Shown: positions 53,254 to 64,000 of the stretch, in pieces
How the letters are laid out: every line of letters begins with the position of its first letter
Numbering within the stretch: the stretch's first letter is position 1
NCBI RefSeq assembly: GCF_900111295.1
Contig: NZ_FOGT01000009.1
Span: 119,640 to 183,639, forward strand
Direction of reading: 5' to 3'
DNA length: 64,000 nt
Source of the DNA: Salipaludibacillus aurantiacus
GTDB taxonomy: Bacteria > Bacillota > Bacilli > Bacillales > Salisediminibacteriaceae
The notes under the pieces: model-generated
Told to the model about the DNA's origin: nothing
Seen by the model: the letters and a program-made list of their open reading frames with translations, nothing else
Databases searched by the model: none
Translations under genes and position numbers: made by a program

Positions 53254-53948
53254 TTCTGTGCATCCTCCTTACGCTTTTTAATAATAGCCTCAGCAAAAAG
53301 CAGGTCTTCAGAAGTGGTTATTTTCAAATTTTCATAATCCCCCTGTACAATTTCCACCGGACGATTAAGGTACTCCATTAAGCTTGCATCATCAGTACCC
53401 AAAAAACCATCTCTTTCAGCCATTTCATGAGCATAGCGTATTTCTTCAAGATGAAAAGCCTGAGGTGTCTGTACTGACCATAAGCTTGACCGGTCAATCG
53501 TCTGTGTAATCTGTTTCTGCTCAACCAGTTTAATTGTATCCTTAACAGGGACACCTGTCACTGCCGCTCCCTTATCACAGGCGGCTTCTACCAGGTGGTG
53601 AATTACCTCGTGCCGTATAAACGGTCTTGCCCCGTCATGTATCAGCACGACAGGGTTTCCTTTAATAGCTTTCAATCCTTCAAATACACTCTGCTGGCGC
53701 TCTTTGCCGCCTTCAACAATTTGGGACACCTTAGTGATATTATACTCTTTAATAAGTTCATGAATCTGTTCTATTTCCTTTTTATTTACGGCCAGGATTA
53801 TCCCAGTACATAGAAGATCCTCCTCAAACACACGGAGCGTGTGAATCAGGAGGGGGTCATTGTCTATTTTCAAAAATTGTTTATTCTTGCCGGCATTCAT
53901 TCGTTTTCCTTGGCCTGCTGCTGGAATAACTACATGATAATTTCGCAT
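53250..53948 (-). CDS. ispD: 2-C-methyl-D-erythritol 4-phosphate cytidylyltransferase
   Basis: 232 residues. [18 protein letters not shown] nucleotide-binding motif and [15 protein letters not shown]-pathway step before ispE and ispF. Confidence 0.97.
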   Translation of the reverse strand: MRNYHVVIPAAGQGKRMNAGKNKQFLKIDNDPLLIHTLRVFEEDLLCTGIILAVNKKEIEQIHELIKEYNITKVSQIVEGGKERQQSVFEGLKAIKGNPVVLIHDGARPFIRHEVIHHLVEAACDKGAAVTGVPVKDTIKLVEQKQITQTIDRSSLWSVQTPQAFHLEEIRYAHEMAERDGFLGTDDASLMEYLNRPVEIVQGDYENLKITTSEDLLFAEAIIKKRKEDAQK

Positions 53949-53977
53949 GAGAACTCCTTTATTGTCTCTATTGGGCC

Positions 53978-55066
53978 TTAAAGTGCTTTCTCCATCAGTT
54001 TCGGTTTGGCAAAAATCATTCGTCCGGCTGAGGTTTGCAGCACACTGGTCACAATGACTTCAATATTTTTGCCAATATAACTTCTGCCTTCTTCAACAAC
54101 AATCATCGTACCATCGTCTAAATAAGCAATACCTTGGTTTTGTTCTTTGCCGTCCTTAATAACTTGCACGCCCATTTCTTCGCCGGGCAGGACAACAGGC
54201 TTGACCGCATTTGCGAGATCATTAATATTCAGGACATCCACGCCTTGTAAGTCGCACACTTTATTTAAATTAAAGTCATTAGTAACAACAAATCCTCCCA
54301 GCACTTTAGCCAGTTTCACAAGTTTGCTGTCTACTTCCTGAATTTCCTCAAAATCTCCTTCATAAATTTCAACTTTTACGGACAGCTCTTTTTGAATTTT
54401 ATTTAAAATGTCTAGACCGCGCCGGCCACGGTTCCTTTTTAACACATCAGAAGAGTCTGCAATATGCTGAAGCTCTTCAAGTACAAATTCCGGAATGATT
54501 AACGTTCCTTCTATAAATCCGGTCTGGCAGATATCTGCAATTCTTCCGTCAATAATTACACTCGTATCAAGAATCTTCAGTTTTCCGTGAACTTCTTCTT
54601 CAGCCTCTTCAGCGCTTTTCTTTGTATTTTTGGACCCAGGAAACAGCCCCATTAATTCATCACGCTTCTGATAACCGACCTGAAAGCCTAAATATCCGAA
54701 AAACAACGTAAGAATAAGCGGCAAAACAGAACTTAAAATAGGGATCTCTACACTGTTTAAAGCAACGGTAATCAGAAAGGCTAACATCAGACCAATAACC
54801 AGTCCCACCGTGCCAAACAGAAGGTCTGTCACCGGAAATTTGACAAGTGTATCTTCAGCAAGCCGGATAAAACTGACAATGTTATCTACAAACAAATAAA
54901 GAGATAAGTATAATATAAGTGCACCTAATACTGCTCCAAAATAACCGTTAATAAGCCATTCCGGGGTGCCGTTAATATTTAGAAAATGAATAAGATCAGG
55001 TATAAACAGATAACCGACAGTACCACCTATAAACAGAATTACCAATTGTACAATTTTGCGAAGCAT
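53978..55066 (-). CDS. yacL: PIN/TRAM-domain membrane protein YacL
   Basis: 362 residues from ATG 55066 (the GTG at 55075 lies within AAGGAGGTG). Four membrane spans in residues 1-125, then a PIN domain ([15 protein letters not shown]) and a C-terminal TRAM domain. Probably an RNA-processing or nuclease protein; the substrate is unknown. Named by position and domains. Confidence 0.88.
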   Translation of the reverse strand: MLRKIVQLVILFIGGTVGYLFIPDLIHFLNINGTPEWLINGYFGAVLGALILYLSLYLFVDNIVSFIRLAEDTLVKFPVTDLLFGTVGLVIGLMLAFLITVALNSVEIPILSSVLPLILTLFFGYLGFQVGYQKRDELMGLFPGSKNTKKSAEEAEEEVHGKLKILDTSVIIDGRIADICQTGFIEGTLIIPEFVLEELQHIADSSDVLKRNRGRRGLDILNKIQKELSVKVEIYEGDFEEIQEVDSKLVKLAKVLGGFVVTNDFNLNKVCDLQGVDVLNINDLANAVKPVVLPGEEMGVQVIKDGKEQNQGIAYLDDGTMIVVEEGRSYIGKNIEVIVTSVLQTSAGRMIFAKPKLMEKAL

Positions 55067-55162
55067 AAACTTCACCTCCTTCTAGTTATTATAGACAAGA
55101 CCCCGGAATCCAAACATAAAAGGTTAAATTTCACAAAAAATTACATATTCAAGCATATAAAT

Positions 55163-55191
55163 ACCTTATCACCGGCTAATTACATTGTCAA
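55163..55191 (-). promoter_or_regulatory. Promoter P2 of yacL-ispDF
   Basis: TTGACA (55191-55186), 17-nt spacer, TAAGGT (55168-55163). Confidence 0.6.
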
Positions 55192-55207
55192 TAATACTAA
55201 ATAATCC

Positions 55208-55236
55208 ATTATATCCATTTAAAATCTATTCGTCAA
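55208..55236 (-). promoter_or_regulatory. Promoter P1 of yacL-ispDF
   Basis: TTGACG (55236-55231), 17-nt spacer, consensus TATAAT (55213-55208); P1 and P2 form a tandem pair 45 nt apart in the disA-yacL gap. Confidence 0.8.
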
Positions 55237-55263
55237 TAGATGATTTTTTTAGACACTATTCAT

Positions 55264-56346
55264 TTAAATGTGCCGGTCTATAAAAAGCTGCTCCTGAATC
55301 CTGGTTAATCCGTCTTTTATTTTTTTTGCTCTCGCTTCCCCAATACCGTCCACTTCATCCAGTTCTTCAATACTGGCTCTCATAATATAAGGCAGTTCCT
55401 TGAATCTGTTTATCAGGTTACCGACAACCATGGGCGGAATGCGGGGAATTTTATTTAAAATTCGGTAGCCTCTCGGACAAACAGCCTGTTCCTGGAGATT
55501 AGTAATTTTCCCGTGGCCCAGGAGCTTGACGATCACATGATCATCCAGCAGCTCATCATTTGACAGACGTTTTAATTTCTTTAACGTTTCCACAGGGTCC
55601 TGTTTTTCGTCTTTTATATAATCTTTAATTAAAAGCAGGGCTTCATTCTCCATGTTAAGAACCAGCTCTTCCAGCTGCATAGAGATAAGCCGTCCTTCGT
55701 TTCCTAATTCATTCACGTAATTAAGTATTTCTCCTTTAATTCTTAAAACCATTTCTACCCTGTGCATCACCTGGGATACTTCGTTGAATGTAACAAGTTC
55801 TTCAAATTCCAATGCACCAAGGTTAGTTATACTTTGATCAAGTACGGATTTATACTTTTCCAGTGTCTGAATGGCCTGATTTGCTTTTGTTAAAATGACG
55901 CCGATATCTTTAAGTGCATATCTGTACTCTCCCTGGTAAAGGGTAATCACATTACGCCTCTGGGAAATGGATATAACCAGGTTGCCAGTCTGTTTAGCTA
56001 CTCTTTGTGCCGTTCTGTGGCGGATCCCGGTTTCAGTAGAATAAATCGTATTTTCCGGGACTAGCTGTGTATTAGCGTAGAGAATCCGCCCGCCGTCTTC
56101 ACTTAAAATGATTGCTCCGTCCATTTTAGCCAGTTCATAAAGGTAGGCAGGGGAAAAATCACTGTTTATAAAAAATCCGCCGTCCACAAGGTTAATCATT
56201 TCTTCATTATACCCAAGGACAATCAAGCCGCCGGTTTTTGCCCGCAGGACATTGTCGATGCCTTCCCGAAGAGCTGTCCCCGGCGCTACCAGATGCAGCA
56301 CATTACTTATAAAATTTTCATCATAATTCGAACGTTGGTGATCCAC
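55264..56346 (-). CDS. disA: DNA integrity scanning diadenylate cyclase DisA
   Basis: 360 residues, start GTG 56346 with AGGAGG upstream. N-terminal DAC domain with DGA (76-78) and RHRTA (109-113), the c-di-AMP synthesis motifs; long helical spine; C-terminal HhH domain ([12 protein letters not shown]) that binds branched DNA. Overlaps radA by 26 nt. Signals DNA lesions, notably at sporulation. Confidence 0.97.
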   Translation of the reverse strand: MDHQRSNYDENFISNVLHLVAPGTALREGIDNVLRAKTGGLIVLGYNEEMINLVDGGFFINSDFSPAYLYELAKMDGAIILSEDGGRILYANTQLVPENTIYSTETGIRHRTAQRVAKQTGNLVISISQRRNVITLYQGEYRYALKDIGVILTKANQAIQTLEKYKSVLDQSITNLGALEFEELVTFNEVSQVMHRVEMVLRIKGEILNYVNELGNEGRLISMQLEELVLNMENEALLLIKDYIKDEKQDPVETLKKLKRLSNDELLDDHVIVKLLGHGKITNLQEQAVCPRGYRILNKIPRIPPMVVGNLINRFKELPYIMRASIEELDEVDGIGEARAKKIKDGLTRIQEQLFIDRHI

Positions 56347-57724
56347 TCGATATTCCTCCTAACGTGACTTCGATTGCTTCATTTACACTGCTGACACCCA
56401 CTACTTCTATTCCTTCAGGCGCCGTCCACCCTCCTGCCGATTTCTCAGGAATAATGACACGTTCAAAACCGAGTTTAGCCGCTTCAATGACCCGCTGTTC
56501 AATACGTGTGACACGTCTTACTTCTCCAGTCAAGCCAACTTCTCCAATAATTACATCAGCCGGGGCTGTTGGTGAATCCCGGAAACTTGAAGCAATTGAC
56601 ACAGCGATAGCCAGGTCTATCGAAGGTTCATCCAGGCGGACGCCTCCCGCTACCTTTACATAAGCATCATGATTTTGGAGCATCATACCGACCCGTTTTT
56701 CCAATACTGCCATAATTAAAGAAATACGATTATGGTCAACACCCGTGGCCATTCTTCTCGGATTCCCGAAGCTTGTAGGAGAAATCAGTGACTGTATTTC
56801 TACCAGCACTGTCCTTGTCCCTTCCATTGAGGCAACGACAGCGGAACCGGCCGCTCCTGAAGATCTTTCTTCAAGAAATATCTCTGAAGGGTTTAGAACT
56901 TCCTCAAGGCCGGCCTCTTTCATTTCAAAAATCCCTATTTCATTAGTTGATCCAAACCTGTTTTTTACGGCCCTTAAAATACGATAGGTATGGTGGCGCT
57001 CTCCTTCAAAGTAAAGTACACAATCAACCATATGTTCCAAAATCCGCGGTCCTGCAATGGAACCTTGTTTGGTCACGTGCCCGACAAGAAAAATAGCAAT
57101 TCCTTTTGTTTTAGCTATGCGCATAAATGCCGATGTACATTCCCTGACTTGTGAAACACTTCCTGGTGCACTTGTTACACCTTCAAGATAAACAGTTTGA
57201 ATAGAGTCAATGATAACGAGTGTCGGGTTCATCTCTTCTATCACTTTTTCGATATGTTCCACATCAGTTTCGGCTAAAACAAATAACTGGTCATTCCCTA
57301 TGCCAAGTCTGTCAGCTCTCAACTTTGTCTGTTTAACCGATTCCTCACCTGATATATAAAGCACCCTTTCTTTTCGTTCAGAAAGTGTAGCGGAAACTTG
57401 AAGAAGCAAGGTTGATTTCCCTATTCCCGGATCGCCTCCGACCAGAACGAGAGAGCCAGGAACAATTCCGCCTCCCAAAACGCGGTTAAGCTCTTTTATA
57501 TGTGTACTGATTCTTTCTTCTTCAGTTCGCTCAATTGTTGTTATAGGTTCAGGTTTTGCGGTTCTTTTGCCTCCCGTTACAAAGCCCCGTTTTCTTCCGG
57601 CTGGCTCTGCTTCTATTTCTTCCACTAATGTATTCCAGTTCTGGCAGCCTGGACATTTCCCCATCCATTTAGTGGACTCATAACCACAATCCTGACAGAC
57701 AAATTTTGTTTTGCGTTTAGCCAT
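56321..57724 (-). CDS. radA: DNA repair protein RadA (Sms)
   Basis: 467 residues. C4 zinc finger (C10, C13, C24, C27), RecA-like ATPase (Walker [10 protein letters not shown] at 96-104), RadA-specific KNRFG motif and C-terminal Lon-protease-like domain. Branch-migration helicase in recombination. Confidence 0.97.
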   Translation of the reverse strand: MAKRKTKFVCQDCGYESTKWMGKCPGCQNWNTLVEEIEAEPAGRKRGFVTGGKRTAKPEPITTIERTEEERISTHIKELNRVLGGGIVPGSLVLVGGDPGIGKSTLLLQVSATLSERKERVLYISGEESVKQTKLRADRLGIGNDQLFVLAETDVEHIEKVIEEMNPTLVIIDSIQTVYLEGVTSAPGSVSQVRECTSAFMRIAKTKGIAIFLVGHVTKQGSIAGPRILEHMVDCVLYFEGERHHTYRILRAVKNRFGSTNEIGIFEMKEAGLEEVLNPSEIFLEERSSGAAGSAVVASMEGTRTVLVEIQSLISPTSFGNPRRMATGVDHNRISLIMAVLEKRVGMMLQNHDAYVKVAGGVRLDEPSIDLAIAVSIASSFRDSPTAPADVIIGEVGLTGEVRRVTRIEQRVIEAAKLGFERVIIPEKSAGGWTAPEGIEVVGVSSVNEAIEVTLGGISSGSPTFEL

Positions 57725-57809
57725 TTACACGACCTCTTTTCCTTGAACATCCTGTTTATTTATTTTATCACGGCAACGTAAGGATGATGAAGGAAAAGGA
57801 ACCGTGAGT

Positions 57810-57857
57810 AAAAAAATAAAGGGAGAAGTCGCAGTATACACTTTGACTTCCCCCCCT
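57810..57857 (-). terminator. Terminator after clpC
   Basis: GGGGAAGTC / GACTTCTCCC stem and TTTATTTTTTT on the minus strand. It separates the ctsR-clpC unit from radA, with possible readthrough. Confidence 0.85.
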
Positions 57858-57899
57858 CGTTATAATTCAACCTGCTTGTGACTCCTACAAAATTTACTC

Positions 57900-60341
57900 T
57901 TAATTTCCCGCAGAGCTCACAGTGTATTCGCCCTCTTTAACATCCAGTTTTACAGATTCGCCTTTTTTGATGTTTCCGCGCAGGAGCGCTTCAGATAAGC
58001 GGTCCTCAACTTGTTTTTGCAGGGCCCGTCGAAGCGGACGCGCTCCGTATTCAGGGTCAAACCCTTCGTCGGCAATTTTAGCTTTCGCTTCTTCAGTTAA
58101 CTCAAACTCAATGTCCTGCTCTCTAAGCCGCTTAGTAAGTTCATTAGCCATGAGTGAGACAATTTCTTTAATGTGTTCTTTTTCAAGGGAATGGAAGACA
58201 ATAATTTCATCGATACGGTTCAGGAATTCAGGACGGAAACTTTTCTTTAGTTCGCCCATGACTTTCCCTTTCATATCTTTATAGTCCTGTCCGTCCCGCT
58301 GAGCAGTAAATCCTAAACTTTTCTCCTGTCGCAGCGTGCTCGCACCCACGTTTGAAGTCATAATAATCGCCGTATTCCTGAAATCTACCCTGCGGCCTTT
58401 TGAATCAGTCAGGAAGCCGTCTTCAAGGACTTGTAAAAGAATATTAAATACTTCCGGATGCGCTTTTTCAACTTCATCAAGAAGAATGACTGAGTAAGGT
58501 TTGCGCCGGACTTTCTCTGTTAACTGCCCGCCTTCTTCGTGGCCGACATAACCAGGAGGTGAACCGACAAGACGGCTTGTCGTATGTTTCTCCATAAATT
58601 CGGACATATCAATTCGGATAATGGCATCTTCATCACCGAATAAAGACTCCGCTACTGCCCTGGCGAGTTCTGTTTTACCAACCCCGGTAGGTCCAAGGAA
58701 AATAAATGAACCTATTGGACGTTTAGGGTCTTTAAGCCCTGCCCTTGCACGGCGAATAGCTTTTGAAACGGCCTGGACAGCTTCTTCCTGCCCGATGACA
58801 CGGTTATGAAGAATTTCTTCCATTCTGAGCAGACGGTCTGTCTCTTCTTCGGCCAGTTTGCTGACTGGAATTCCCGTCCATGTAGATACAACGGAAGCAA
58901 TATCTTCTGTAGTTACTTCAGAGTTCTCCTGACCCTGCTTTTCTTTCCATTCATTTTTCATAGATTGAAGCTCTTCCCGCAATTTCTGCTCTTTATCACG
59001 CAAGGAGGCTGCTTTTTCGAATTCCTGGCTTTGCACCGCTGCATCCTTTTCTTTACGGAGCTCTTCCAGGCTCTGCTCCTTTTCTTTCAGATTAGGCGGC
59101 GCTGTATAAGAGCGCAGACGAACCTTTGAAGCTGCTTCATCTATTAAATCAATCGCTTTGTCCGGAAGGAAACGGTCAGATATATAACGGTCGGACAACT
59201 GCACCGCTGCCTCAATCGCATCATCAGTAATTGTGACACGGTGGTGCGCTTCATACCGGTCTCTCAGGCCACTTAAAATCTGGATAGACTCATCACTAGT
59301 CGGTTCATCAACCTGAATCGGCTGAAAACGTCTTTCCAAGGCGGAATCTTTCTCAATATATTTACGGTATTCATCAAGAGTGGTAGCACCTATACACTGA
59401 AGTTCTCCCCTTGCCAGTGAAGGCTTCAGGATATTGGAAGCGTCAATGGCACCTTCTGCACCACCAGCTCCAATCAATGTATGAAGTTCATCGATAAACA
59501 GGACCACGTTCCCTGCCTGCCGGATCTCTTCCATAACTTTCTTCAACCGGTCTTCAAACTCCCCGCGGTATTTAGTTCCCGCTACTACAGTTCCCATATC
59601 AAGAGTCATTACCCGTTTATTTCGGAGTGTCTCAGGAACTTCGTTGTTAATAATCTGTTGAGCAAGCCCTTCTGCGATAGCTGTTTTACCTACGCCCGGC
59701 TCACCAATTAAAACAGGGTTGTTTTTAGTACGCCGGCTGAGAATCTGTATAACCCGCTCTATCTCCTTGGCACGGCCGATAACCGGGTCAATTTGATCTT
59801 CTTTGGCAATAGCGGTTAAATCACGGGCAAGACTGTCAAGTGTAGGCGTATTGGCATTAGCGGCTCCGGTACCTGCAGAAGACTGCTGCTGGCTGTTGGC
59901 AGACTCGCTTGAACCGAGCAGCTGCAGAACTTGCTGCCTTGCTTTATTCAGGCTGACACCCAAGTTATTTAAAACTCTGGCAGCCACCCCTTCTCCTTCC
60001 CTGATCAGTCCGAGAAGAATATGCTCTGTACCTACATAAGAGTGGCCAAGCTTTCTCGCTTCATCCATAGAAAGCTCAATAACTTTTTTAGCCCTTGGTG
60101 TATAATGAATTTGTTTTGTACTTTCTTCTCCGCGGCCAATCAGATTTTCAACTTCAGTCTGAATCTTTTCAGATCCAAGACCTAAAGCAGACAGTGCTTT
60201 AGCCGCAATCCCTTCTCCTTCACTGACTAAACCTAACAGAATATGTTCTGTGCCTATATTGCTGTGACCTAATCTTCCTGCTTCTTCCTGGGCCAGTGCT
60301 AAAACTTTTTGTGCGCGTTCAGTAAATCTTCCAAACATCAT
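57900..60341 (-). CDS. clpC: AAA+ unfoldase ClpC
   Basis: 813 residues. Two Clp N-repeats (1-~145), AAA1 with GEPGVGKT, middle UVR-like coiled-coil region (~415-460) and AAA2 with GPTGVGKT. Partner of ClpP; with McsB delivers phosphoarginine-tagged proteins for degradation. Last gene of ctsR-mcsA-mcsB-clpC. Confidence 0.98.
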   Translation of the reverse strand: MMFGRFTERAQKVLALAQEEAGRLGHSNIGTEHILLGLVSEGEGIAAKALSALGLGSEKIQTEVENLIGRGEESTKQIHYTPRAKKVIELSMDEARKLGHSYVGTEHILLGLIREGEGVAARVLNNLGVSLNKARQQVLQLLGSSESANSQQQSSAGTGAANANTPTLDSLARDLTAIAKEDQIDPVIGRAKEIERVIQILSRRTKNNPVLIGEPGVGKTAIAEGLAQQIINNEVPETLRNKRVMTLDMGTVVAGTKYRGEFEDRLKKVMEEIRQAGNVVLFIDELHTLIGAGGAEGAIDASNILKPSLARGELQCIGATTLDEYRKYIEKDSALERRFQPIQVDEPTSDESIQILSGLRDRYEAHHRVTITDDAIEAAVQLSDRYISDRFLPDKAIDLIDEAASKVRLRSYTAPPNLKEKEQSLEELRKEKDAAVQSQEFEKAASLRDKEQKLREELQSMKNEWKEKQGQENSEVTTEDIASVVSTWTGIPVSKLAEEETDRLLRMEEILHNRVIGQEEAVQAVSKAIRRARAGLKDPKRPIGSFIFLGPTGVGKTELARAVAESLFGDEDAIIRIDMSEFMEKHTTSRLVGSPPGYVGHEEGGQLTEKVRRKPYSVILLDEVEKAHPEVFNILLQVLEDGFLTDSKGRRVDFRNTAIIMTSNVGASTLRQEKSLGFTAQRDGQDYKDMKGKVMGELKKSFRPEFLNRIDEIIVFHSLEKEHIKEIVSLMANELTKRLREQDIEFELTEEAKAKIADEGFDPEYGARPLRRALQKQVEDRLSEALLRGNIKKGESVKLDVKEGEYTVSSAGN

Positions 60342-60364
60342 TTACTTACACCTCCATCTTATAA

Positions 60365-61435
60365 TTAACCGTTTGTTTCAAGGTTAAATCTTTCTCTTAT
60401 GACAGCGGCCCTTCGTTCATCCCTCTGTTCTGAGTTCAGCTTTTCCCCTGCATATTGCTGGAGAAAACCGGGCTGAGTCAAAATCATTAATTCGTTAAGA
60501 ATCTTGCCATTTACATTTTTAATTAACCCCATATCAATCCCGAGTCTCACGTCCGACAGCCTTTGCATCGCTTCTTTTGATTCCATTCTTCTGCTGTAGG
60601 CAAGGATGCCGTAGGAACGGTAAATTCTATCTTCCAATTTATTTTGTGACTGTTCAAGCAGGGTTTTTCTTGCTGCTCGTTCCTGCTGGATAAGCTGTGT
60701 GACCACATTTCGTAAATCTTCTACGATATCTTTTTCCGATTTTCCGAGAGTCGTCTGGTTGGAAACCTGGAACAGGTTTCCCAGAGCTTCGCTGCCTTCG
60801 CCGTAAATACCACGTACGACAAGGCCCAGCTGGTTGATAGCCGGGAGAATTCGGTTCAGGTTTTTCGTGAGAACCAGTGCCGGCAAATGCATCATGACAG
60901 AAGACCTGAGGCCTGTGCCTACGTTCGTAGGACAGGTTGTTAAATACCCTCGTTTTTCATCAAAAGCGAAATCCAGTTTTTCTTCCATCCAGTCATCCAT
61001 ATCATTGGCATACTTAAGCCCTTCATCTAATTGGAAACCTGAAAGTAGACATTGAATCCGTAAATGGTCTTCTTCATTAACCATCACACTCAGGGACTCA
61101 TCTTCACTGAGAAGCACAGCTCCCGCTTTAGAATCAGTTGCAAGGTTCGGGCTTATCAGATGCTTTTCCACCAGCACCCGCTTGTCATTAGCCTTTAGAT
61201 CATTCATTTTAAGGAGTTCCAGCTGGCCAAACCTGCGGTGAGAGTGACCCGCAAATTTATCTTCAACCTTTCCGACAATCTTTTCAAGCTGTTCCTTATC
61301 AGCGAGAAGAGGATAAGTCACATCCTGCAGGTTTCGGGCGAGGCGAATACGGCTGCTTATAACAATATCTGCTTCCGGTCCTTCGTTTTTCATCCACGGA
61401 CTGACTGCTTCATTAATAAAAGGCCCTAATGACAT
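60365..61435 (-). CDS. mcsB: Protein arginine kinase McsB
   Basis: 356 residues from ATG 61435 (preferred over the GTG at 61441, which is too close to the GGGGGG site). Phosphagen-kinase-like fold: [30 protein letters not shown] with the nucleophilic region, and the C-terminal regulatory part. Phosphorylates arginines, marking CtsR and other proteins. Confidence 0.96.
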   Translation of the reverse strand: MSLGPFINEAVSPWMKNEGPEADIVISSRIRLARNLQDVTYPLLADKEQLEKIVGKVEDKFAGHSHRRFGQLELLKMNDLKANDKRVLVEKHLISPNLATDSKAGAVLLSEDESLSVMVNEEDHLRIQCLLSGFQLDEGLKYANDMDDWMEEKLDFAFDEKRGYLTTCPTNVGTGLRSSVMMHLPALVLTKNLNRILPAINQLGLVVRGIYGEGSEALGNLFQVSNQTTLGKSEKDIVEDLRNVVTQLIQQERAARKTLLEQSQNKLEDRIYRSYGILAYSRRMESKEAMQRLSDVRLGIDMGLIKNVNGKILNELMILTQPGFLQQYAGEKLNSEQRDERRAAVIRERFNLETNG

Positions 61436-61437
61436 AC

Positions 61438-61977
61438 TCACGCTCCCCCCTTGTTATTCAGGCTTTCTTCTAAAGAGCGGATACGGTCCCTCGTTTCAGC
61501 AGCTTTTTCAAACTCTTCCTGCTCTATCAGCTTTTTCATTTTCTCTTTTAAATTTTCAATTTCACGATGCACGTGCAAATCTTTGCCTTTCCGCTTCGGT
61601 ATTTTACCGGAGTGTACCGAATTTCCCCCATGAATTCTTTTAAAAACCGGTTCTAATTTTTGGTTAAAAGTCCGGTAACAATCGGCACAGCCCAGCCTTC
61701 CCACTTTGGCAAACTGCTTGTATTCCATCCCGCAACTCGGGCATTTTAAGTCAGGCTGAGTTTTTTTATAAGGCTGAGATTGTGAAGCAGATAGTGATTG
61801 GCCTGCATCCAGAAGACCTGAAAGCAATTGGTGAATTGAAAAGTTGTTCGAACCCTGGAATTGGTCTCCTTTATCTTTGGCACACGTTTCACACACATGA
61901 ATTTCAGTTTTTTCCCCATTGATGATTTTTGTGAAATGCAAGCTGGCCGGGCGTTCCTGGCACTCTTGGCAGAGCAT
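61438..61977 (-). CDS. mcsA: McsA, activator of McsB
   Basis: 179 residues. Zinc-type CxxC pairs (CQEC, CETC, CPSC, CADC) and a C-terminal UVR-like helix ([20 protein letters not shown]). Stimulates the McsB kinase. Stop codon overlaps the upstream region of mcsB. Confidence 0.95.
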   Translation of the reverse strand: MLCQECQERPASLHFTKIINGEKTEIHVCETCAKDKGDQFQGSNNFSIHQLLSGLLDAGQSLSASQSQPYKKTQPDLKCPSCGMEYKQFAKVGRLGCADCYRTFNQKLEPVFKRIHGGNSVHSGKIPKRKGKDLHVHREIENLKEKMKKLIEQEEFEKAAETRDRIRSLEESLNNKGGA

Positions 61978-61993
61978 ATCATCCCCTCCTCAT

Positions 61994-62470
61994 CTAAGGT
62001 TTATTAAACTCTTTATACTTCAGGGCAGTCAGCATAGCTTTTAACATTTGAGCCCGCAATTCGTCTCTGAACGGCAGTTTAATATGAATAACCTCTCTGT
62101 CCATCACGCTCTTCATAAGGTTTGCTTCCCTTTGCGTAACAGCTTCCTCCTCTAAAAGACGTGCAATCATATTATTAGCCGCGGTCTGGGTAACCCGGTT
62201 TCCGCTAAGTTCAATTAACTGGTCAAACAATGCGAGCTGATTATCTGCTTTGACTTTAATAATACGGATATAGCCTCCGCCACCCCGTTTGCTTTCGACC
62301 ATATAGCCTTTCTCCACAGTAAACCTGGTGCGGATCACATAATTTATTTGAGAAGGAACGCAATCAAACTGCTCGGCTAACTCACTTCGTTTTACTTCAA
62401 TAACCTCTTCTCTGTTTCCTTCTAAGATTGTCTTGAGGTAATGTTCAATCAGATCAGAAATATTCCTCAC
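61994..62470 (-). CDS. ctsR: Class III heat-shock repressor CtsR
   Basis: 158 residues from GTG at 62470 (GGAGGGGG upstream). Winged HTH with SQINYVIRTRFTVEKGYMVE and the glycine-rich wing KRGGGGYIRI that inserts in DNA and senses heat. Represses its own operon via the box at 62534. Confidence 0.96.
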   Translation of the reverse strand: MRNISDLIEHYLKTILEGNREEVIEVKRSELAEQFDCVPSQINYVIRTRFTVEKGYMVESKRGGGGYIRIIKVKADNQLALFDQLIELSGNRVTQTAANNMIARLLEEEAVTQREANLMKSVMDREVIHIKLPFRDELRAQMLKAMLTALKYKEFNKP

Positions 62471-62533
62471 CGCATCCCCCTCCTTTGCCCGCAAAGCAGA
62501 TGCTTTATGAATTTAATAAAACTCCGGATTGAC

Positions 62534-62550
62534 TTTGACTATATTTGACT
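62534..62550 (-). promoter_or_regulatory. CtsR operator
   Basis: AGTCAAA-TAT-AGTCAAA, an exact CtsR tandem heptad, plus a third partial GTCAA after it; downstream of the -10. Confidence 0.92.
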
Positions 62551-62558
62551 TTGTCTCT

Positions 62559-62586
62559 ATTATATCGTTTTTTTAAAAAGGTGCAA
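62559..62586 (-). promoter_or_regulatory. SigA promoter of ctsR operon
   Basis: TTGCAC (62586-62581), 16-nt spacer, TATAAT (62564-62559). The -35 is in the second arm of the upstream gene's terminator. Confidence 0.75.
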
Positions 62587-62604
62587 CTAATTTGATGTGC
62601 ACCT
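62573..62604 (-). terminator. Terminator of the MgtC/SapB-like gene
   Basis: AAGGTGCA / TGCACCTT with a 12-nt loop and TTTAAAAAAA on the minus strand. Confidence 0.7.
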
Positions 62605-62637
62605 TATTTATTTTCGTCAATCTCATTCGTTTTCATT

Positions 62638-63351
62638 CTATTCTTTCTCTATTAATACTTGTTTTACGAAAGGAAGCCTATGTAACTCATCCAGTACTGC
62701 ATTAATTTCATTCTCATTTTTATATTCCACTAATAAACGATATTCAATCATTGGATTTTCGTTATAAATGTTTTGTTTATCCGTTTTCATACTATGAGTG
62801 CTAATATGATTGGCTTCCAGAATCTGTACCATTTCATTCAGCCGGCTATTTTCTTCGTTCACTAAAATGGTAAGTGTATTCTTCTTAAGATGTGTGCCTT
62901 TACGAAAACTTACTTTTCTAAGAAGGAATAAACTTAAAATCACAATAATTGTCGCTAATAAAGCCGCATCGAACATTCCGGCCCCAACTGTCAGGCCTAT
63001 GCCTGCTACCACCCAGATGGAAGCTGCAGTCGTTAACCCCCGGACTGAGTATCCTTGGACTAAAATCGTTCCAGCTCCCAAAAAGCCGATTCCGGAAATG
63101 ACATATGAAGCGAGACGGGAAGGATCATACCTGACCACTTCCGTGTTTGCAGCCAAATAATCCTGAAAACCGAAAAAAGCCAAGAGCATGACCAGACACG
63201 ATCCCACACTCACTAACATATGCGTACGGAATCCAGCCGAGTGATGACTTATTTCTCTCTCAAATCCAATCATTCCCCCCAATAATGCTGCCACAAGCAG
63301 CCTCGTCGCCATAATAACTAATTCGTTATCTATTATTCCTGCCCACTCCAT
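62638..63351 (-). CDS. MgtC/SapB-family membrane protein
   Basis: 237 residues. Four to five N-terminal spans with LLGGMIGFEREISHHSAGFRTH and GIGFLGAGTILV, the family's conserved segment, then a cytoplasmic ACT-like C-terminal domain (LTILVNEENSRLNEMV). Members affect membrane potential or Mg-related growth; precise function unknown. Own terminator downstream. Confidence 0.9.
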   Translation of the reverse strand: MEWAGIIDNELVIMATRLLVAALLGGMIGFEREISHHSAGFRTHMLVSVGSCLVMLLAFFGFQDYLAANTEVVRYDPSRLASYVISGIGFLGAGTILVQGYSVRGLTTAASIWVVAGIGLTVGAGMFDAALLATIIVILSLFLLRKVSFRKGTHLKKNTLTILVNEENSRLNEMVQILEANHISTHSMKTDKQNIYNENPMIEYRLLVEYKNENEINAVLDELHRLPFVKQVLIEKE

Positions 63352-63534
63352 TTATGTTTCACTCCTAATAATTGTTGCAATATTTGAGCTATGGTTCATT
63401 ATTATTCCACAGTAAACATTCAATACCCTTTAAAAAGTTATATAAATCATGGGTTTTAATTTATAGGGCGGGCTCTTACAGCGATAATTGGCGATTTGGG
63501 CAGTAATGGACGGCTTCAGAAACGATTTTTTATG
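63352..63534. other. Gap upstream of the MgtC-like gene
   Basis: No gene seen. No sure promoter was found, although the MgtC-like gene must have one here. Confidence 0.35.
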
Positions 63535-63535
63535 G

Positions 63536-63611
63536 CCTATCGTGGAAAAGGAGGGGGTCTATCAGCGAAATTTGGGTTCTATCGGCGAAAATCGATGCTC
63601 AATCAGCGAAA
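63536..63611. repeat. Tandem direct repeats TCTATCRGCGAAA
   Basis: Three copies, 63558-63570, 63578-63590 and 63599-63611 (third with TCAATC), spaced 20-21 nt, plus a degenerate copy CCTATCGTGGAAA at 63536-63548. Role unknown. Confidence 0.7.
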
Positions 63612-63675
63612 CGCCTGTCCAAAAGAAAAGTATCAGCTTTTAGCCGGAAAGGTTTTAGGTAATCCTTGAAAACAC

Positions 63676-63708
63676 AAAAAAAGACATTCTCTTCTGAGAA
63701 TGCCTTTG
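63676..63708 (-). terminator. Terminator of the rrn operon
   Basis: AAAGGCATTCTC-AGAA-GAGAATGTCTTT followed by TTTTTTT on the minus strand, directly past the 5S. Confidence 0.93.
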
Positions 63709-63709
63709 A

Positions 63710-63826
<117 letters not shown>

Positions 63827-63906
63827 CATATAAAGTTGAAAGGTCGTTGACCTCTCAAAACTGGATAACGTTTATGATGAATAAATCGTGTCTTATCCGA
63901 AGACAT
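63827..63906 (-). other. 23S-5S spacer
   Basis: About 80 nt; no tRNA is present. Confidence 0.6.
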
Positions 63907-64000
63907 TTTGGTTAAGCCCTCGATCGATTAGTATCTCTCAGCTCCACATGTCGCCATGCGTCCACCCGAGACCTATCAACCTCATCTTCTCTGAGGGATC
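63907..64000 (-). rRNA. rrl: 23S ribosomal RNA, 3' end only
   Basis: Contains the 3' terminal segment GAGCTGAGAGATACTAATCG (with the final CGATCGAGGGCTTAACC). The rest continues beyond the window. Confidence 0.95.

Overview
The window reads as the origin-proximal ribosomal/transcription superregion of a spore-forming Bacillaceae-type Firmicute. Gene order from the rrn operon end through mgtC-like, ctsR-mcsA-mcsB-clpC-radA-disA, yacL-ispD-ispF, gltX-(T-box)-cysE-cysS-mrnC-rlmB-rae1-sigH, rpmG-secE-nusG, rplK-rplA-rplJ-rplL, ybxB-like, rpoB-rpoC, rplGB(ybxF)-rpsL-rpsG-fusA-tuf and the S10-spc-alpha cluster follows the well-known Bacillus subtilis arrangement. SigH, DisA, CtsR/McsAB and a YheC/D-type spore coat protein support a sporulating Bacillus relative; species cannot be fixed from this window. 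Nearly everything conserved is on the minus strand, so transcription runs from high to low coordinates.

Layout. 63.7-64 kb: 3' end of 23S rRNA, 5S rRNA and a terminator, then a short tandem-repeat tract. 57.9-62.6 kb: class III heat-shock operon with a CtsR box. 52.8-57.7 kb: radA, disA, yacL, ispD, ispF. 46.3-52.7 kb: glutamyl- and cysteinyl-tRNA synthesis with a Cys T-box, RNA-processing enzymes and sigH. 34-46 kb: secE-nusG, ribosomal stalk operons with an L10 leader, and rpoB/rpoC. 9.2-34 kb: translation factors, about 30 ribosomal proteins, secY, adk, map, infA, rpoA, the ECF transporter module, truA, rplM and rpsI. 1-9.2 kb: a less conserved accessory segment with a secreted LVIVD-type protein, a class D sortase with its acidic LPXTA substrate, an SDR enzyme, a HTH/coiled-coil DNA-binding protein with palindromic sites, a YheC/D protein, a SET-domain protein and several unrecognised small proteins.

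Most notable points: (1) the L7Ae-family gene rplGB (ybxF) carries an apparent 19-nt deletion between GCTGAT repeats, removing the central conserved segment and shifting the frame; (2) a cluster of TATCGC-N3-GCGATA palindromes sits in front of, and once inside, the gene for a MerR-like HTH/coiled-coil protein with a basic aromatic C-terminal tail, which could be a DNA-anchoring or self-regulating system; (3) the rpoB leader holds a two-stem, bidirectional terminator-like structure and a consensus-like promoter on the opposite strand; (4) around 8.3-9.2 kb there is a decayed coding fragment beside a DUF6944-like gene that reads through the rpsI terminator. Many start codons were moved from the longest open frame to the codon with a good Shine-Dalgarno spacing; several core genes use TTG.
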